DNA from: Candidatus Solirubrobacter pratensis
GTDB taxonomy: Bacteria > Actinomycetota > Thermoleophilia > Solirubrobacterales > Solirubrobacteraceae
Reading direction: 5' to 3'
DNA length: 64,000 nt
NCBI RefSeq assembly: GCF_000425945.1
Contig: NZ_AUEK01000003.1
Span: 372,001-436,000, forward strand
Shown: in pieces, positions 16,077 to 27,541 of the stretch
How the letters are laid out: every line of letters starts with the position of its first letter
Numbering within the stretch: the first letter of the stretch is position 1
Notes under the pieces: model-generated
The model's input: the letters and a program-made list of their open reading frames with translations, nothing else
Databases searched by the model: none
What the model was told of the DNA's origin: nothing
Position numbers and translations under genes: made by a program

Positions 16077-17047
16077 ATGGCCATGTACGCAGGTATCGAC
16101 CTCGGCGGGACCAAGATCCAGGCCGCGGTGGTCGACGGGCAGCACGAAGTCCTCGGCACCAAGCGCGACCAGACGCCGCTGGAGGGCGGACCCACTGCGA
16201 TCGCGGCCAAGATGGTGGAGGTCCTGCGCGCGGCCGCCGCGGACGCCGCCATCGAGACCGCCGCGCTCGACGGCATCGGCGTCGGCTCGCCCGGCAGCGT
16301 CGACGACGAGGCGGGAACGGTCGCGACCGCCAAGAACCTCTCGGGCTGGAGCGGCACCTTCGACCTGCGCACGGCGCTGGAGGGCGCGCTCGGCGCGCCC
16401 GTCTCGCTCGGCAACGACGTCGACCTGGCCGTCGACGCCGAGTTCGAGGTCGGCGCCGCGCGCGACTACCGTTCCATCCTCGGCGTGTTCTGGGGCACCG
16501 GGGTCGGCGGCGGGCTCATCCTCGACGGGCACCCGTGGACCGGTCGCGGGACGGCCGGCGAGATCGGCCACATGGTCGTCAAGATGGACGGCGCCCGCTG
16601 CCCGTGCGGTCGCAAGGGCTGCATGGAGGCCTACGCGGGCCGCGGCGCGATGGAGGCGCGCGCCCGCCGCCGCGTCGAGAAGGGCGAGAAGACGCACCTG
16701 TTCAAGATCATGGAGGAGCGCGGCCGCGACCGGCTCTCCAGCGGGATCTGGGAGCGCGCGCTCGCCCGCGGCGACAAGCTCGCGCAGGAGCTGCTCGACG
16801 AGGCGGTCCAGGCGCTCGGCAACGGGATCGCCTCGGCCGTGAACCTGATGGACCCCGAGGCCGTCGTCATCGGCGGCGGGCTCGGCATCCGCCTTGGTCA
16901 GCCGTGGCTGGAGAAGATCCGCACGGCGATGATGCCGCACCTGTTCGTCGACTTCGACCCGCCGCCGGTGCTGCTCGCCGAGCTCGGCGACCTCGGCGGC
17001 GCGCACGGGGGCGCCCTGCTGGCCGCCCGCCGTGCGCGCGCGAAGGC

Positions 17048-17051
<4 letters not shown>
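16077..17051 (+). CDS. ROK-family sugar kinase (glucokinase-like)
   Basis: 324-residue cytosolic kinase of the ROK family. The N-terminal ATP loop GIDLGGTKIQAAVV, GVGSPGSVD, the catalytic region LGNDVDLAVDAEFEVGAARD (general base Asp) and the zinc motif GH...CPCGRKGCMEAYAG are all present, and GGGLGIRLG closes the nucleotide site. The length equals bacterial glucokinases; glucose is the likeliest sugar, but N-acetylmannosamine or others cannot be excluded. The first ATG (16077) and an ATG two codons on (16083) are both possible. No clear Shine-Dalgarno is seen, and the gene follows a structured, terminator-ending leader, so control by attenuation is likely. The 3' end meets the convergent symporter. 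Confidence 0.9.
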
Positions 17052-18660
<1,609 letters not shown>

Positions 18661-18664
<4 letters not shown>

Positions 18665-18906
18665 CGCCGCAGCTCCGCCGCCATGCGATCCCACGTGACC
18701 GCCTTACGGCGGTAGATGAGCGCGAACACCAGGGTCAGCGCGCAGACGCTCAAGCCGCCCCACAGGGCGAGCGTGATGCCCGCGACCTCCTTGCTCATCG
18801 TGTCGCGCGCCCATCCCAGCAGGGCGAGGAACGCGACGAAGTACAGGCTGTAGACGGCGGTCGCGGTAGCCGTGAAGCGACGCCGGTCGTGCACCAGCTC
18901 GTTCAT
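18661..18906 (-). CDS. DUF485 inner-membrane protein (YjcH-like, symporter partner)
   Basis: 81 residues with two membrane segments (about 16-37 and 51-74) separated by a short loop, the DUF485 layout. DUF485 proteins are nearly always encoded just before an ActP-type symporter and are thought to be its small partner. GGGAGG precedes the ATG at 18906. The stop overlaps the symporter start. It follows the acyl-CoA-synthetase-like gene by 34 bp. Confidence 0.88.
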
Positions 18907-18940
18907 CTCAACCTCCCGGGACAAGGGGTACCCGCCGCGC

Positions 18941-20287
18941 CTACGGGGTGAACTTCCGTGCGCGCTCGCGCAGCTCCTCGCGCCGCACGCGCCGCCCGTT
19001 CGCGCTGTCGGCCATCGGGAAGGCGTCGAGCGCGACGATCCGCTCAGGGACCTTGAACGCCGCCAGCTCCGCCCGGCAGCGGGCGAGCACCGCCTCGGCG
19101 TCGAAGTCTCCCAGCGCGAACGCGACGGCCCGCGGCCCGGCGGCGACCACCTGCGCGGCCTCCACGCCCTCGCAGCCCTCGAGGAACGCCTCGATCTCGC
19201 GCGGCGAGACGAGGAAGCCGGCGAGCCGCAGCGCCTCGGCGCGGCGCGTCTCGTAGGCGAAGCCCAGCTCTGTCTCGTGCCCGAGGTCGCCGGAGCGCAG
19301 GAAGCCGTCCTCGGTGAAGGCCGCGCGCGTGGCCTGCTCGTCGCCGAGATAGCCCGCCATCACGTTCGGTCCGCGGACCTGGATCTCGCCGTCGGCGATC
19401 CGCACCTGGATGTCCTCGGAGACCGGCTGCCCGCCCGCGAGCGCGCGCGCCTCGGGCGGCGCGGCGGCCGGCGCGTGGGCGACGAGCGCCTGCATCTCCG
19501 ACGCGCCGTAGCACTGGTAGGCGGTGAAGGGGGCGGCGTCGATCAGCGGCCGCGGCTCGAGGTTGAAGGCGGCGAAGCCCGCTTCGCGCAGCGTCCCGAG
19601 CCGCTCCGGCGTCTCCAGCAGGCGCCGCAGCATCTCGTCGGACAGGTTCGTGTGCGTGATCCGCTCGCGCTCGATCAGCTCGGCGGCGCCGTCGAACGCC
19701 TGCGCGAATACCAGCCGCGCACCGCCCGCCAGCGCGCCCAGCGCGGTGCAGAAGCCGAACACGCCGCACAGCGGCAGGAACGCGCCGACGACCGCGCCGT
19801 CGTCCCGGTAGCCGAACGAGCTCGCGACGGCGTCCGCGTGCGCCGCGAGCCCGTGCTGGGTGTGGACGACGAGCTTCGGCGCGCCGGTCGTCCCCGACGA
19901 CGTGAAGATGACGGCCGCGTCGTCGTCGCGGCCCGCGTCGTCCGCCGGCTCGCGCAGCAGCGCGTCGTAGGGCAGCTCGATCACGTGCTCGAGCGCCGGC
20001 GCGTCGACGCCGGCCAGGATGCCGGCGAAGTCGATCCCCTTGAACCCCGGCGCGTAGACGAGCACGCGGGCGCCGGAGCGCACGAGGATGTCCTGCACCT
20101 CGTGCGAGCGGAAGCGGGTGTTGATCGCGACCGCCGCGGCGCCCAGCCGCGACAGCGCGAACACCAGCTCGAGCCACTCGGGTCCGTTCGGCAGCCACAC
20201 CGCCACGCGGTCGGCGCGTCCCACGCCGAGCGCGGCGAGGCCGCCGGACAGCTCCGCGGAGCGACCGAACGTCCGGTCGAGCCTCAC
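18941..20287 (-). CDS. AMP-forming acyl-CoA synthetase-like protein, N-terminally short, A10 Lys replaced
   Basis: 448-residue ANL-superfamily protein. The phosphate loop FTSSGTTGAPKLVVHT, the aromatic/SE motif QCYGASEMQAL, RSGDLG and the hinge region LAGFLVSPREIEAFLE are clear. The N-terminus starts about 30-50 residues later than in typical members. In the A10 motif the usual PxxxxGK is MADSANGRRVRREELR, so the Lys that promotes adenylation appears as Arg. Adenylation may be weak or lost, while the thioester half-reaction could remain. The GTG start overlaps the response regulator stop (GTGA). Context, between a two-component system and an acid symporter, suggests activation of the imported carboxylate; this is inference. 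Confidence 0.8.
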   Translation of the reverse strand: MRLDRTFGRSAELSGGLAALGVGRADRVAVWLPNGPEWLELVFALSRLGAAAVAINTRFRSHEVQDILVRSGARVLVYAPGFKGIDFAGILAGVDAPALEHVIELPYDALLREPADDAGRDDDAAVIFTSSGTTGAPKLVVHTQHGLAAHADAVASSFGYRDDGAVVGAFLPLCGVFGFCTALGALAGGARLVFAQAFDGAAELIERERITHTNLSDEMLRRLLETPERLGTLREAGFAAFNLEPRPLIDAAPFTAYQCYGASEMQALVAHAPAAAPPEARALAGGQPVSEDIQVRIADGEIQVRGPNVMAGYLGDEQATRAAFTEDGFLRSGDLGHETELGFAYETRRAEALRLAGFLVSPREIEAFLEGCEGVEAAQVVAAGPRAVAFALGDFDAEAVLARCRAELAAFKVPERIVALDAFPMADSANGRRVRREELRERARKFTP

Positions 20288-20934
20288 GGCGCCCCCGGCG
20301 CGACGAGGCCGGACTCGTACGCGAGCACGACCGCCTGCACGCGGTCGCGCAGCGCCAGCTTGGCGAGCACGTGCCGCACGTGCGTCTTGACCGTCGCCGG
20401 CGAGATCACGAGCGCCTCCGCGATCTCCCCGTTCGACAGGCCCCGCCCCATCATCCGCAGCACCTCCAGCTCGCGCTCGGACAGCTCGCCGAGGCCGACC
20501 GGCCTGCCCGGCGCGGGCCGCGCGACGTACGCGTCGACCAGCCGCCGCAGCACCGTCGGCGCGAACAGCTCCTCGCCGGCGGCGACCGTGCGGATCGCCT
20601 CGACCAGCTGCTCGCGCCCGGCGTCCTTGAGCAGGAACCCGCTGGCGCCCGCGCGCAGCCCGTCGTAGACGTGCTCGTCGAGGTCGAACGTCGTCAGCAC
20701 CAGCACGCGGGTCCGCAGCCCGGCGAGCCCGATCCGCCGCGTCGCCTCGATCCCGTCCATGCCCGGCATGCGGATGTCCATCAGCACGACGTCCGGCTCG
20801 AGCCTACGCGCGAGCTCGAGCGCCTGCGCGCCGTCGGACGCCTCGCCGGCGACCTCCAGCCCGGCGAGCTCGAGGATCAGCCGGAAGCCGGCGCGGACCA
20901 GCTCCTGGTCGTCGGCGATCAGGACGCTCGTCAC
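20284..20934 (-). CDS. NarL/LuxR-type response regulator
   Basis: 216 residues. The receiver domain (1-120) has the acidic pair in VLIADDQELVRAGF, the phosphorylated Asp in VVLMDIRMPGMDG, the Thr in VLVLTTFD and the Lys in GFLLKDAG. The C-terminal HTH (about 145-205) shows LSERELEVLRMMGRGLSNGE and VISPATVKTHVRHVLAKL. It binds DNA when phosphorylated by the kinase encoded immediately upstream, with which it overlaps by 4 bp (GTGA). The probable target is its own operon, which includes the symporter. Confidence 0.92.
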   Translation of the reverse strand: MTSVLIADDQELVRAGFRLILELAGLEVAGEASDGAQALELARRLEPDVVLMDIRMPGMDGIEATRRIGLAGLRTRVLVLTTFDLDEHVYDGLRAGASGFLLKDAGREQLVEAIRTVAAGEELFAPTVLRRLVDAYVARPAPGRPVGLGELSERELEVLRMMGRGLSNGEIAEALVISPATVKTHVRHVLAKLALRDRVQAVVLAYESGLVAPGAP

Positions 20935-22031
20935 AGCGGCAGCACCGCCCTGACCTCGAAGCCGCCGCCCGGCAGCCGCCCGGCGTGCAGCTCGCCGCCG
21001 TGCAGGCGCACGCGCTCGCGCATCCCGACGAGCCCGTGGCCGTCGCCGTTCGCCGGCCGCTTCTCGGCGGAGCCTCCATCGCGCACCTGCAGCGACAGCT
21101 CGCGCCGCTCCCACACGACGCGCACCGTAGCCGGTGACCCGTGCGCGTGCTTGTGCACGTTGGTGAGCGCCTCCTGGACGATCCGGAACGCCGACAGGTC
21201 GAGCCCCGCGGGGACGTGGCGCGGCTGCCCCTCGACGTGCAGCGTGACCGGCATGCCCGCCGCGCGGGCGCGTTCGACGAGGCCCGGCAGCTGCGCCAGC
21301 CCGGGCTGCGGCTGCAGGCTCTCGCCTTCGTCCTGGTCGCGCAGCACGCCGACCAGCCGCCGCATCTCGCCGAGCGCCTCTTCGGCCGAGCGGCGGATCA
21401 CCCGCAGCGGCCGCCGCGCACGCTCTGGCTCGGCGTCGAGCGCGGCGTCGGCGCCGTCGGACTGGATCGCGATGACGCTCAGCGCGTGCGCGACGACGTC
21501 GTGCAGCTCGCGCGCGATGCGCGCCCGCTCCTCCGCGACGGCCAGCTCGGCGGTGCGCTCGCGCTCGCGCTCGAGCTCGCCGGTCAGCTTGCGCAGGAGC
21601 GACGTCTGCGCGCGCTGGCGGCGTACCACGCGGCCGGCGACCGCGGGCAGCAGCACCGCGCTGACGGCGCCGAAGTACTCGCCCGCCACCTCGCCGTTGA
21701 TCCACGAGCCGGTGATCGAGACGGCCACGCCGAACGCCGTCACCGCCGCCACCGGCTCGACGTCCTCCACGTGCGCGGCGAGCGAGTAGTAGAGGATGAA
21801 CGCGGCGATGTAGCCGGTGACGATGTAGCCGTCGGTCGGGATGAACCAGACCGCGGTTCCGATCAGCGTCGCGACGATGGGGTGCGTGCGCCGCCACGCG
21901 ATCGGCAGCGTCGAGCACAGCGCGATCAGGACCGAGACCGGCATCGCCGCGATCGGCCATACGACCGCCTGCACGACCGACGGGACCGCGAGCAGCAGGG
22001 CGAGCAGGACGTCGGCGCGGCGCCGGAGCAT
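20931..22031 (-). CDS. NarL-partner sensor histidine kinase (HisKA_3)
   Basis: 366 residues. The N-terminus has four to five membrane segments with short loops (about 5-150) and no large outside domain, so it probably senses from within or near the membrane. The HisKA_3 box ARIARELHDVVAHALSVIAI carries the phosphorylated His, and the HATPase core has EALTNVHKHAHG and GHGLVGMRERVRLHGG. The ATG at 22031 begins MLRRRADVLLAL; the longer frame upstream lacks any conserved sequence. It is the first gene of a five-gene overlapping operon ending with the symporter. It diverges from a small membrane protein with about 106 bp between starts. Confidence 0.9.
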   Translation of the reverse strand: MLRRRADVLLALLLAVPSVVQAVVWPIAAMPVSVLIALCSTLPIAWRRTHPIVATLIGTAVWFIPTDGYIVTGYIAAFILYYSLAAHVEDVEPVAAVTAFGVAVSITGSWINGEVAGEYFGAVSAVLLPAVAGRVVRRQRAQTSLLRKLTGELERERERTAELAVAEERARIARELHDVVAHALSVIAIQSDGADAALDAEPERARRPLRVIRRSAEEALGEMRRLVGVLRDQDEGESLQPQPGLAQLPGLVERARAAGMPVTLHVEGQPRHVPAGLDLSAFRIVQEALTNVHKHAHGSPATVRVVWERRELSLQVRDGGSAEKRPANGDGHGLVGMRERVRLHGGELHAGRLPGGGFEVRAVLPL

Positions 22032-22137
22032 GTGCCGAAAGTAACCCGTGCGGGCGGATTCGTCATCAGCCCGTGGGCTGACCGCCTTCCGCCCCGCGGC
22101 CGATGGCGTGCGCGCGCCGCGCCCGTAGCGTGGCCGC

Positions 22138-22524
22138 ATGACCAAGACACCACCGCTCGCCATCGCGCTGTCGGCGCTCGTCGCCAGCTACGCGATCGGC
22201 GCCGCACTCGCGCTCACCGGCGACGTCGGGGAGCTGGGCGACGTGCTCGGCAACGGCACGAAGCTGTCCGCCCCGCTGTTCCTGATCGCCGTCGAGGTGC
22301 TCGCCGGGCTCGCGATCCTCACGCGGCGCGCGCCGCTCGCCGGCGCCGTCGTGCTCGCCGCCGCCTCCGGCCTCAGCCTCGCCGCCGCCGCATTCGACGG
22401 CGACGTCGCGCATCAGGGCCTGACGGCGGGCCAGGTCGCCTGGCAGGGCGTCGAGGTCGCGTGCGCCGCGGCCGTCTTCGCCCTCGCCGTCACTCGTATA
22501 CGACGACGTCCGGCCGCGGCGTGA
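22138..22524 (+). CDS. Small four-helix membrane protein of unknown function
   Basis: 128 residues with four likely membrane segments (about 7-27, 46-62, 66-86, 99-118), a short Asp/Gly-containing loop between the first two, and an RIRRRP cytoplasmic tail. I do not recognise a family. It diverges from the sensor kinase and its 3' end overlaps the convergent gene by 35 bp. Confidence 0.6.
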   Translation: MTKTPPLAIALSALVASYAIGAALALTGDVGELGDVLGNGTKLSAPLFLIAVEVLAGLAILTRRAPLAGAVVLAAASGLSLAAAAFDGDVAHQGLTAGQVAWQGVEVACAAAVFALAVTRIRRRPAAA

Positions 22525-23455
22525 GCGCCATCACCTGCTTGGGCGACATCGTGCTCGTGTCCTCCTGGTAGAAGAGCTTGAAGCCGCGCCGGAACTCCGG
22601 GGCCTGGTTCACGAAGTCGTGGTACTTGGCGACCTTCAGCGACTGCGTCCCGAAGCCGTCGACGTTGAGCACGTAGGCGAGCTCGTCGCGCGGCTTGAGC
22701 TGCGCCTCGGGAATCATGTCGTCGGTGAACTGGTGCACCAGCAGCAGCTTCTGCGGCAGGTCGTAGCGCTTGGTGAGCTGCGCCAGCCAGGCCGTCGTCG
22801 CGTTCACCTCGCGCGCGCCCACCCGGCCGATCACCTTGCCGGGCACCTGGCCCGGGCCCATCCGCCACTCGGGGTCGAGCGCGAGGCCGACGTCGGGCTC
22901 CTTGAGCCACTTGCGCAGCCGCGTGGTCTCGGTGAAGAAGTCCGAGCGGCCCGGCTGGATGTCGAGCAGCAGCAGCGCCTTGGCCTTGCGCGCCGCGTTG
23001 AGATAGCGGCGGATGACCGAGTCGGGCTGGCGCAGGTTGTAGCGGCCGCCGTCGCCCGGCGCCCCGGCGGCGACGACGGCGATCAGCTCCAGCGCGGGGA
23101 GGACCGGGCGCGTCGTGCGCCCGTACGGCTTCGCCTGCTTCTCCAGCCGCTTGACCGCCTGGGCCGGCGTGCCGATGCCGAGCGCCCCGAGCTGGTGGTC
23201 CTGTGGCGCGCCGTAGTACGCGACGACGCGGAAGTCGGGCAGGATCGTGCGCCCGCCGCGCGGCAGCTCCTTCGCCGGGCTTGCCTTAGCGGCCGCCGGC
23301 TCGCCGCCGCCCGGCGCCGGGGAGCGCGCGGCCGTCTCGCCGCCCGCGAGCGCCTTGACGGCGGCGACCACGACCACGACCGCGGCGGCCAGCACCGCGA
23401 CGGCGGTCAGCCGTCGGCGGCGGTACACGGTGGGGGTCGTGGAGCCGACGGCCAC
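22490..23455 (-). CDS. Membrane-anchored extracytoplasmic protein, TIM-barrel-like, unknown function
   Basis: 321 residues. One N-terminal membrane helix (about 14-37) and a Pro/Ala/Gly linker lead to an outside domain. Strands such as DFRVVAYYGAP, LELIAVVA, KALLLLDIQPGRSDF and VGLALDPEWRM recur with helix spacing like a TIM barrel, and acidic residues at strand ends (LDIQPGR, LDPEW) resemble a glycosidase-type active site. I do not know a named family for it. It lies 77 bp downstream of the D,D-carboxypeptidase on the same strand, so a cell-wall role is possible. Its 3' end overlaps the convergent membrane protein. Confidence 0.65.
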   Translation of the reverse strand: MAVGSTTPTVYRRRRLTAVAVLAAAVVVVVAAVKALAGGETAARSPAPGGGEPAAAKASPAKELPRGGRTILPDFRVVAYYGAPQDHQLGALGIGTPAQAVKRLEKQAKPYGRTTRPVLPALELIAVVAAGAPGDGGRYNLRQPDSVIRRYLNAARKAKALLLLDIQPGRSDFFTETTRLRKWLKEPDVGLALDPEWRMGPGQVPGKVIGRVGAREVNATTAWLAQLTKRYDLPQKLLLVHQFTDDMIPEAQLKPRDELAYVLNVDGFGTQSLKVAKYHDFVNQAPEFRRGFKLFYQEDTSTMSPKQVMALTPRPDVVVYE

Positions 23456-23532
23456 CGCGGCCTCTTACCCGTCTCGCGAGGTGAGCACGCCGGGCATCTT
23501 GACGCGGCCGGTGCCCACCTGCCTGGAGATCG

Positions 23533-24528
23533 TCAGCTGACGCGCTCGGCGCGGAACCCGCGGTCGAGCAGCTGCATCGCCTGCTTGCCGGGGTCGGGCG
23601 AGTGCAGCAGCACGACCCCGAGCTTGATCGGGCCGCGCCGCGCCGTCGCGACCAGGCAGCGTCCCGCGGCCGCCGTGTAGCCGGTCTTCAGCCCCGTCGT
23701 GCCGGGGTAGCCCTGGCGCAGCAGCGGGTTGTTGTTGTAGAGCCAGAGCTTTCCGCCCTTGATCGGGAAGGGGAGCTTCGCCTGACGCCGGCGGACGATG
23801 CGCGCCAGCCGAGGCTCGCGCAGGACCGCGCGCGCGACCGCCGCGAGGTCGCTCGCGCATGAGTGGTTGCCCTTGTCCAGAAAGCCGCTGGGCGTCGAGA
23901 AGCGCGTGCAGACGAGCCCGAGCGCCTTGGCCTTCTCGTTCATCAGCTGCACGAAGCGAGGGACCGTCTTGGCGGCGCGCTGGGCGAGCGCGATCGCGGC
24001 GTCGTTGCCCGAGGGCAGCAGCAGCCCGTGCAGCATCGTGTTGACGCCGATCCGCTTGCCCTTGGGCAGCAGCCCGACGCCGGAGCCCTGATAGGCGAGC
24101 GCCTGCTTGGTGACGAGCACCTTCGCGCCCTCGGGCACGCGGTCGACGACGACCAGGGCGGTCATCATCTTCGTCAGCGACGCGATCGGCAGCACGCGCG
24201 TCGGGTCGCGCCGCCACAGCACGCGCCCGGTGTCGAGGTCGAACAGCAGCGCCGAGCGCGGCGGCTGCTTGAACCGGAGCTTGACCGCGTCGCGCGGATC
24301 CTCGAGCCGCACGGCCAGCGGCGAGGGCGCGGTCCCGCCGCCGGCCAGCGGCGCCGTCCCCGTGTCGGTCAGTGGCGCCTGCGGCGTCGGGGCTCCGGCC
24401 GCCCGCGGCTGCGGATCGCGCTGCAGGAGGATCGCGGCGGCCACGCCCGCGCACACGAGCAGGATCAGGGCGGCGAGAACGCCTGAGGCCCGCCGGCGCC
24501 GGCGGCTGTGGACAGCGTGGTAGGGCAT
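23533..24528 (-). CDS. Serine-type D-Ala-D-Ala carboxypeptidase (S11, DacA-like)
   Basis: 331-residue penicillin-binding protein that trims the last D-Ala from peptidoglycan stem peptides. An N-terminal membrane anchor (about 17-36) and a Pro/Thr/Ala linker put the enzyme outside the membrane. The three active-site motifs are in order: SLTK at 117-120, SGN at 173-175 and KTG at 281-283. The C-terminal beta domain and amphipathic anchor of E. coli DacA are missing, fitting the N-terminal anchor. It starts 3 bases after the rhomboid stop, so the two are co-transcribed. Confidence 0.93.
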   Translation of the reverse strand: MPYHAVHSRRRRRASGVLAALILLVCAGVAAAILLQRDPQPRAAGAPTPQAPLTDTGTAPLAGGGTAPSPLAVRLEDPRDAVKLRFKQPPRSALLFDLDTGRVLWRRDPTRVLPIASLTKMMTALVVVDRVPEGAKVLVTKQALAYQGSGVGLLPKGKRIGVNTMLHGLLLPSGNDAAIALAQRAAKTVPRFVQLMNEKAKALGLVCTRFSTPSGFLDKGNHSCASDLAAVARAVLREPRLARIVRRRQAKLPFPIKGGKLWLYNNNPLLRQGYPGTTGLKTGYTAAAGRCLVATARRGPIKLGVVLLHSPDPGKQAMQLLDRGFRAERVS

Positions 24529-24531
24529 CGC

Positions 24532-25320
24532 TCAGCGCGCCCAGGAGGTCCGGGCCTGCGGCGGCGGCGGGCGTTTGGCCAGCACCCGCACGGCCAGCAG
24601 GCCGAAGACGAACCCGCCGACGTGCGCGAAGTACGCGACGCCGCCGCCCCCGCCGCCGGGGTTCGCGAGGTCGAAGTAGCCGAACAGCGCCTGCTGCAGG
24701 AACCAGAAGCCGAGCACGAGCAGCGCGGGCAGCTCGAGGATCGTGAAGAAGAACACGATGAAGATCACCGTCACGACCCTCGCCCGTGGGTAGAGAACGA
24801 GATAGGCGCCGAGCACGGCGGCGATCGCGCCGGACGCGCCGATCGTCGGCACCTGCGAGCCGGGGCTGACGACCACCTGGAGCACGAGCGCCGCGATGCC
24901 GCCGAGCAGATAGAAGACGACGAACTTCACCGAGCCCATCGCGTCCTCGACGTTGTTGCCGAAGATCCACAGGAACAGCATGTTGCCGCCGAGGTGCAGC
25001 AGGCCGCCGTGCATGAACATGGCGGTGAAGACCGTCGTCCACGTCGCGGCGGTGGGCGGCGAGGGGCAGCCGGTGGCGATCTCCACCTGGTGGCCCGGGT
25101 GCGTGATCTCGTACGGGATCGCGGCGTGGTCCTGCAGGTTGCAGATGTACTGCGCGCTGCTCGGGTCGCCGAGCGTCAGGCCGCCCTTCTGCCAGAAGAA
25201 GTAGACGAGGACGTTGATCGCGATCAGCGCGATCGTGACGACGGCAGGCCTGCTCGTCGGGATGTTGTCGCGCAACGGCAGCACGGGCGGGGCCCCAACG
25301 GTAGCCGGTCGGCGTGACAC
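24532..25320 (-). CDS. Rhomboid intramembrane serine protease
   Basis: 262 residues, about six to seven membrane segments. The catalytic dyad is Ser163 in GASGAI and His233 in FAHVGGF. The oxyanion-side motif [18 protein letters not shown] (Asn113) is complete, as is the short helix-loop NNVEDAMG. It cleaves membrane proteins within the bilayer; no substrate is evident, although the next gene encodes a single-helix anchored carboxypeptidase. The GTG start precedes an N-terminal [18 protein letters not shown] segment typical of actinobacterial rhomboids. Confidence 0.93.
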   Translation of the reverse strand: MSRRPATVGAPPVLPLRDNIPTSRPAVVTIALIAINVLVYFFWQKGGLTLGDPSSAQYICNLQDHAAIPYEITHPGHQVEIATGCPSPPTAATWTTVFTAMFMHGGLLHLGGNMLFLWIFGNNVEDAMGSVKFVVFYLLGGIAALVLQVVVSPGSQVPTIGASGAIAAVLGAYLVLYPRARVVTVIFIVFFFTILELPALLVLGFWFLQQALFGYFDLANPGGGGGGVAYFAHVGGFVFGLLAVRVLAKRPPPPQARTSWAR

Positions 25321-25401
25321 GGGAACGCGGGGCGGAAGCCTCAGGTTTTCCCCCGATCGGTCGACAAGTGGCTTACCGCCCTCCGACCTGCGACGGTCAA
25401 A

Positions 25402-27495
25402 GTGACTCCCCTCTTCCGCCCCGCGTCATCGCTGATGGCGCGCCTGACGTATGCGCGCAAGTTCGCGCTGATCGGCCTCGTGCTGCTCGTGCCCGCCGTC
25501 CTGGCCCTGCGCGCGTACTGGACCCAGCAGGGCGCCCAGATCGCGTTCTCCGCAAAGGAGCGCGTCGGCATGATCTACCTCGAGCCGGCCAACGCGCTCG
25601 TGGTGCGGCTGGTGCAGGCGCGCTCGGCCGCCGTGCGCGGCGCGCGGGCGCCCTCGCTCGACGACGCGATCGCCGCCGTCGACGCGGCGCAGACGTCCGA
25701 GGGCGAGGCGCTGGAGACCACCAAGCTGTGGGACGGGCTCAAGGGCACGATCGCCAAGGCGTCCCGGACCACGGCCTCCGGGCAGGGCGCGTTCGACGCG
25801 TGGACCCCCGCCGTCAGCGGCGCGCTCGGCCTCGTGGTGCAGGTCGCCAACGGCTCGAACCTGATCCTCGATCCCGACCTCGACACGTACTACCTGATGG
25901 ACACGCTGATCACGAAGCTCCCGACGGCGGCCGATCAGGCGGGCCGGACGGGCGATCTCGCGCTGATCGCCGGCGCCGGCGGGACGATGGACCAGCGCGT
26001 GGCGCTCGCGACCGCCAAGGGCGGCCTCTCCGGCACGCTGGGGCTGCTCTCGGACGGGCTCGGGACCGCGTTCACGCACACCGTGCGCTCGAGCCTGCGC
26101 GAGGAGCTCTCCGGCCCGCTCGGCGCCGTCAAGGGCGCCAAGACCGGCCGCGTGGCAGCGGTCGCGAAGATGGAGGCCGTCACCACGCCGGTCCTCGATC
26201 AGCTCCTGAAGGCCCGCGTCGACAAGCTCGCGCGCGCCCGCACCAAGCTCGCCGTCGTGTTCGGCCTCGCGCTGCTCGCGGCGCTGTACCTGTTCGCCGG
26301 CTTCTTCGTCTCCGTGCGCGCCGCCGTCAGCGAGATCTCCGGGCGCCTGCGCTCGCTCGCCGAGCGCGACACGACCGCCCTGCGCGCCGGCCTGGAGGCG
26401 ATCTCGCGCCGCGACCTCACCGTCGAGGTGGTCCCGGAGACCGAGCCGATCGCACGGCCCAGCCGCGACGAGCTGGGCGACGTCGCCCGCGCCGTCAACG
26501 CCGTGCGCGAGGACACGCGCGCGTCGGTGGACGCCTACAACGGGACGCGTGCCGCGCTGGCGGAGGCGATCGGCCGCGTCGCCCGCGGCGCCGAGAGCGT
26601 CTCCGGCACCTCGCGCGAGATGGCCGGCGCGTCCGAGCAGACCGGCCGGGCGGTCGCCGAGATCGCCCAGGCGGTCGCCGACGTCGCCCGCGGCGCGGAG
26701 ACGCAGGTCCACCGCACCGGCTCGGCCCGCGCCACGACCGACGAGGTCGCCGCCGCGACCCAGCAGGGCGTCGCCGACGCGCAGGAGACCGTCGCGGCCG
26801 CGCAGCGCACGCGCCAGGCCGCCGAGGCCGGCGGCGCCGCCGTCGGCGAGGTGTTCGAGGCGATGCGCGCGGTGCGCGAGTCCTCCGGCGCGGCCGCGGA
26901 GTCGATCCGCGGCCTCAGCGCCAAGTCCGACGACATCGGCGGCATCGCCGCGACGATCACCAGCATCGCCGAGCAGACGAACCTGCTCGCGCTCAACGCC
27001 GCGATCGAGGCGGCGCGCGCCGGCGAGTCCGGCAAGGGCTTCGCCGTCGTCGCCGACGAGGTGCGCAAGCTCGCCGAGGAGTCAGAGCGCGCCGCCGGCA
27101 CGATCGCCGGCCTGATCCGCGAGATGCAGACGGTCACGGCGCGCACCGCGCAGGTGATCGAAGCCGGCGCCGAGCGCACGGCGGCGGGCGCCGCGAGCGT
27201 CGACGGTGCGCGCGAGGCGTTCGCGGTCGTGGGCCGCAGCGTCGACGACATGGCCGCCCGCGTGGAGGGCATCGCCGCCGCGATCGCCCAGATCGCCGAG
27301 CGCATCGGCGGCGTCGAGCATGACATGGGCGAGGTCACCGCCGTCGCCGAGGTCACGAGCGCCGCCTCCGAGCAGGTCACCGCGACCGCACAGGAGACGT
27401 CGCTGTCGGCGCAGTCGATGGCCGGCTCGGCCAACGTCCTCGCCGAGACCGCCTCCGAGCTGTCTCAGCTCGTGGCCGCCTTCACCCTGAGATAA
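25402..27495 (+). CDS. Methyl-accepting chemotaxis protein
   Basis: 697 residues. TM1 is at about 21-38, a helical sensor domain (about 40-285) with nitrate/NIT-like helices follows, then TM2 (about 288-312), a HAMP domain (about 313-390) and the long Ala-rich coiled-coil signalling domain. The hairpin tip [20 protein letters not shown] followed by [20 protein letters not shown] (about 518-560) is the CheW/CheA contact region. No che genes lie in the window, so it must work with a distant array. The GTG at 25402 gives the longest protein with a basic n-region; ATG 25435 is an alternative. The 3' end faces a tandem hairpin repeat. Confidence 0.92.
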   Translation: MTPLFRPASSLMARLTYARKFALIGLVLLVPAVLALRAYWTQQGAQIAFSAKERVGMIYLEPANALVVRLVQARSAAVRGARAPSLDDAIAAVDAAQTSEGEALETTKLWDGLKGTIAKASRTTASGQGAFDAWTPAVSGALGLVVQVANGSNLILDPDLDTYYLMDTLITKLPTAADQAGRTGDLALIAGAGGTMDQRVALATAKGGLSGTLGLLSDGLGTAFTHTVRSSLREELSGPLGAVKGAKTGRVAAVAKMEAVTTPVLDQLLKARVDKLARARTKLAVVFGLALLAALYLFAGFFVSVRAAVSEISGRLRSLAERDTTALRAGLEAISRRDLTVEVVPETEPIARPSRDELGDVARAVNAVREDTRASVDAYNGTRAALAEAIGRVARGAESVSGTSREMAGASEQTGRAVAEIAQAVADVARGAETQVHRTGSARATTDEVAAATQQGVADAQETVAAAQRTRQAAEAGGAAVGEVFEAMRAVRESSGAAAESIRGLSAKSDDIGGIAATITSIAEQTNLLALNAAIEAARAGESGKGFAVVADEVRKLAEESERAAGTIAGLIREMQTVTARTAQVIEAGAERTAAGAASVDGAREAFAVVGRSVDDMAARVEGIAAAIAQIAERIGGVEHDMGEVTAVAEVTSAASEQVTATAQETSLSAQSMAGSANVLAETASELSQLVAAFTLR

Positions 27496-27496
27496 C

Positions 27497-27541
27497 TAAG
27501 GTCGGATGATCGGGGTGGGGCGGAGGGGCTGCATCGCCTTA
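27497..27541 (-). repeat. C-rich hairpin repeat, copy 1 (downstream of lipA)
   Basis: Inverted ends TAAGG (27497-27501) and CCTTA (27537-27541) enclose a 31-bp core (27502-27532) identical to the other two copies. In the lipA sense the loop carries CCCC-TCCG-CCCC-A-CCCC. It shares its CCTTAAGG junction with copy 2 and lies between the convergent chemoreceptor and lipA stops. Confidence 0.75.
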
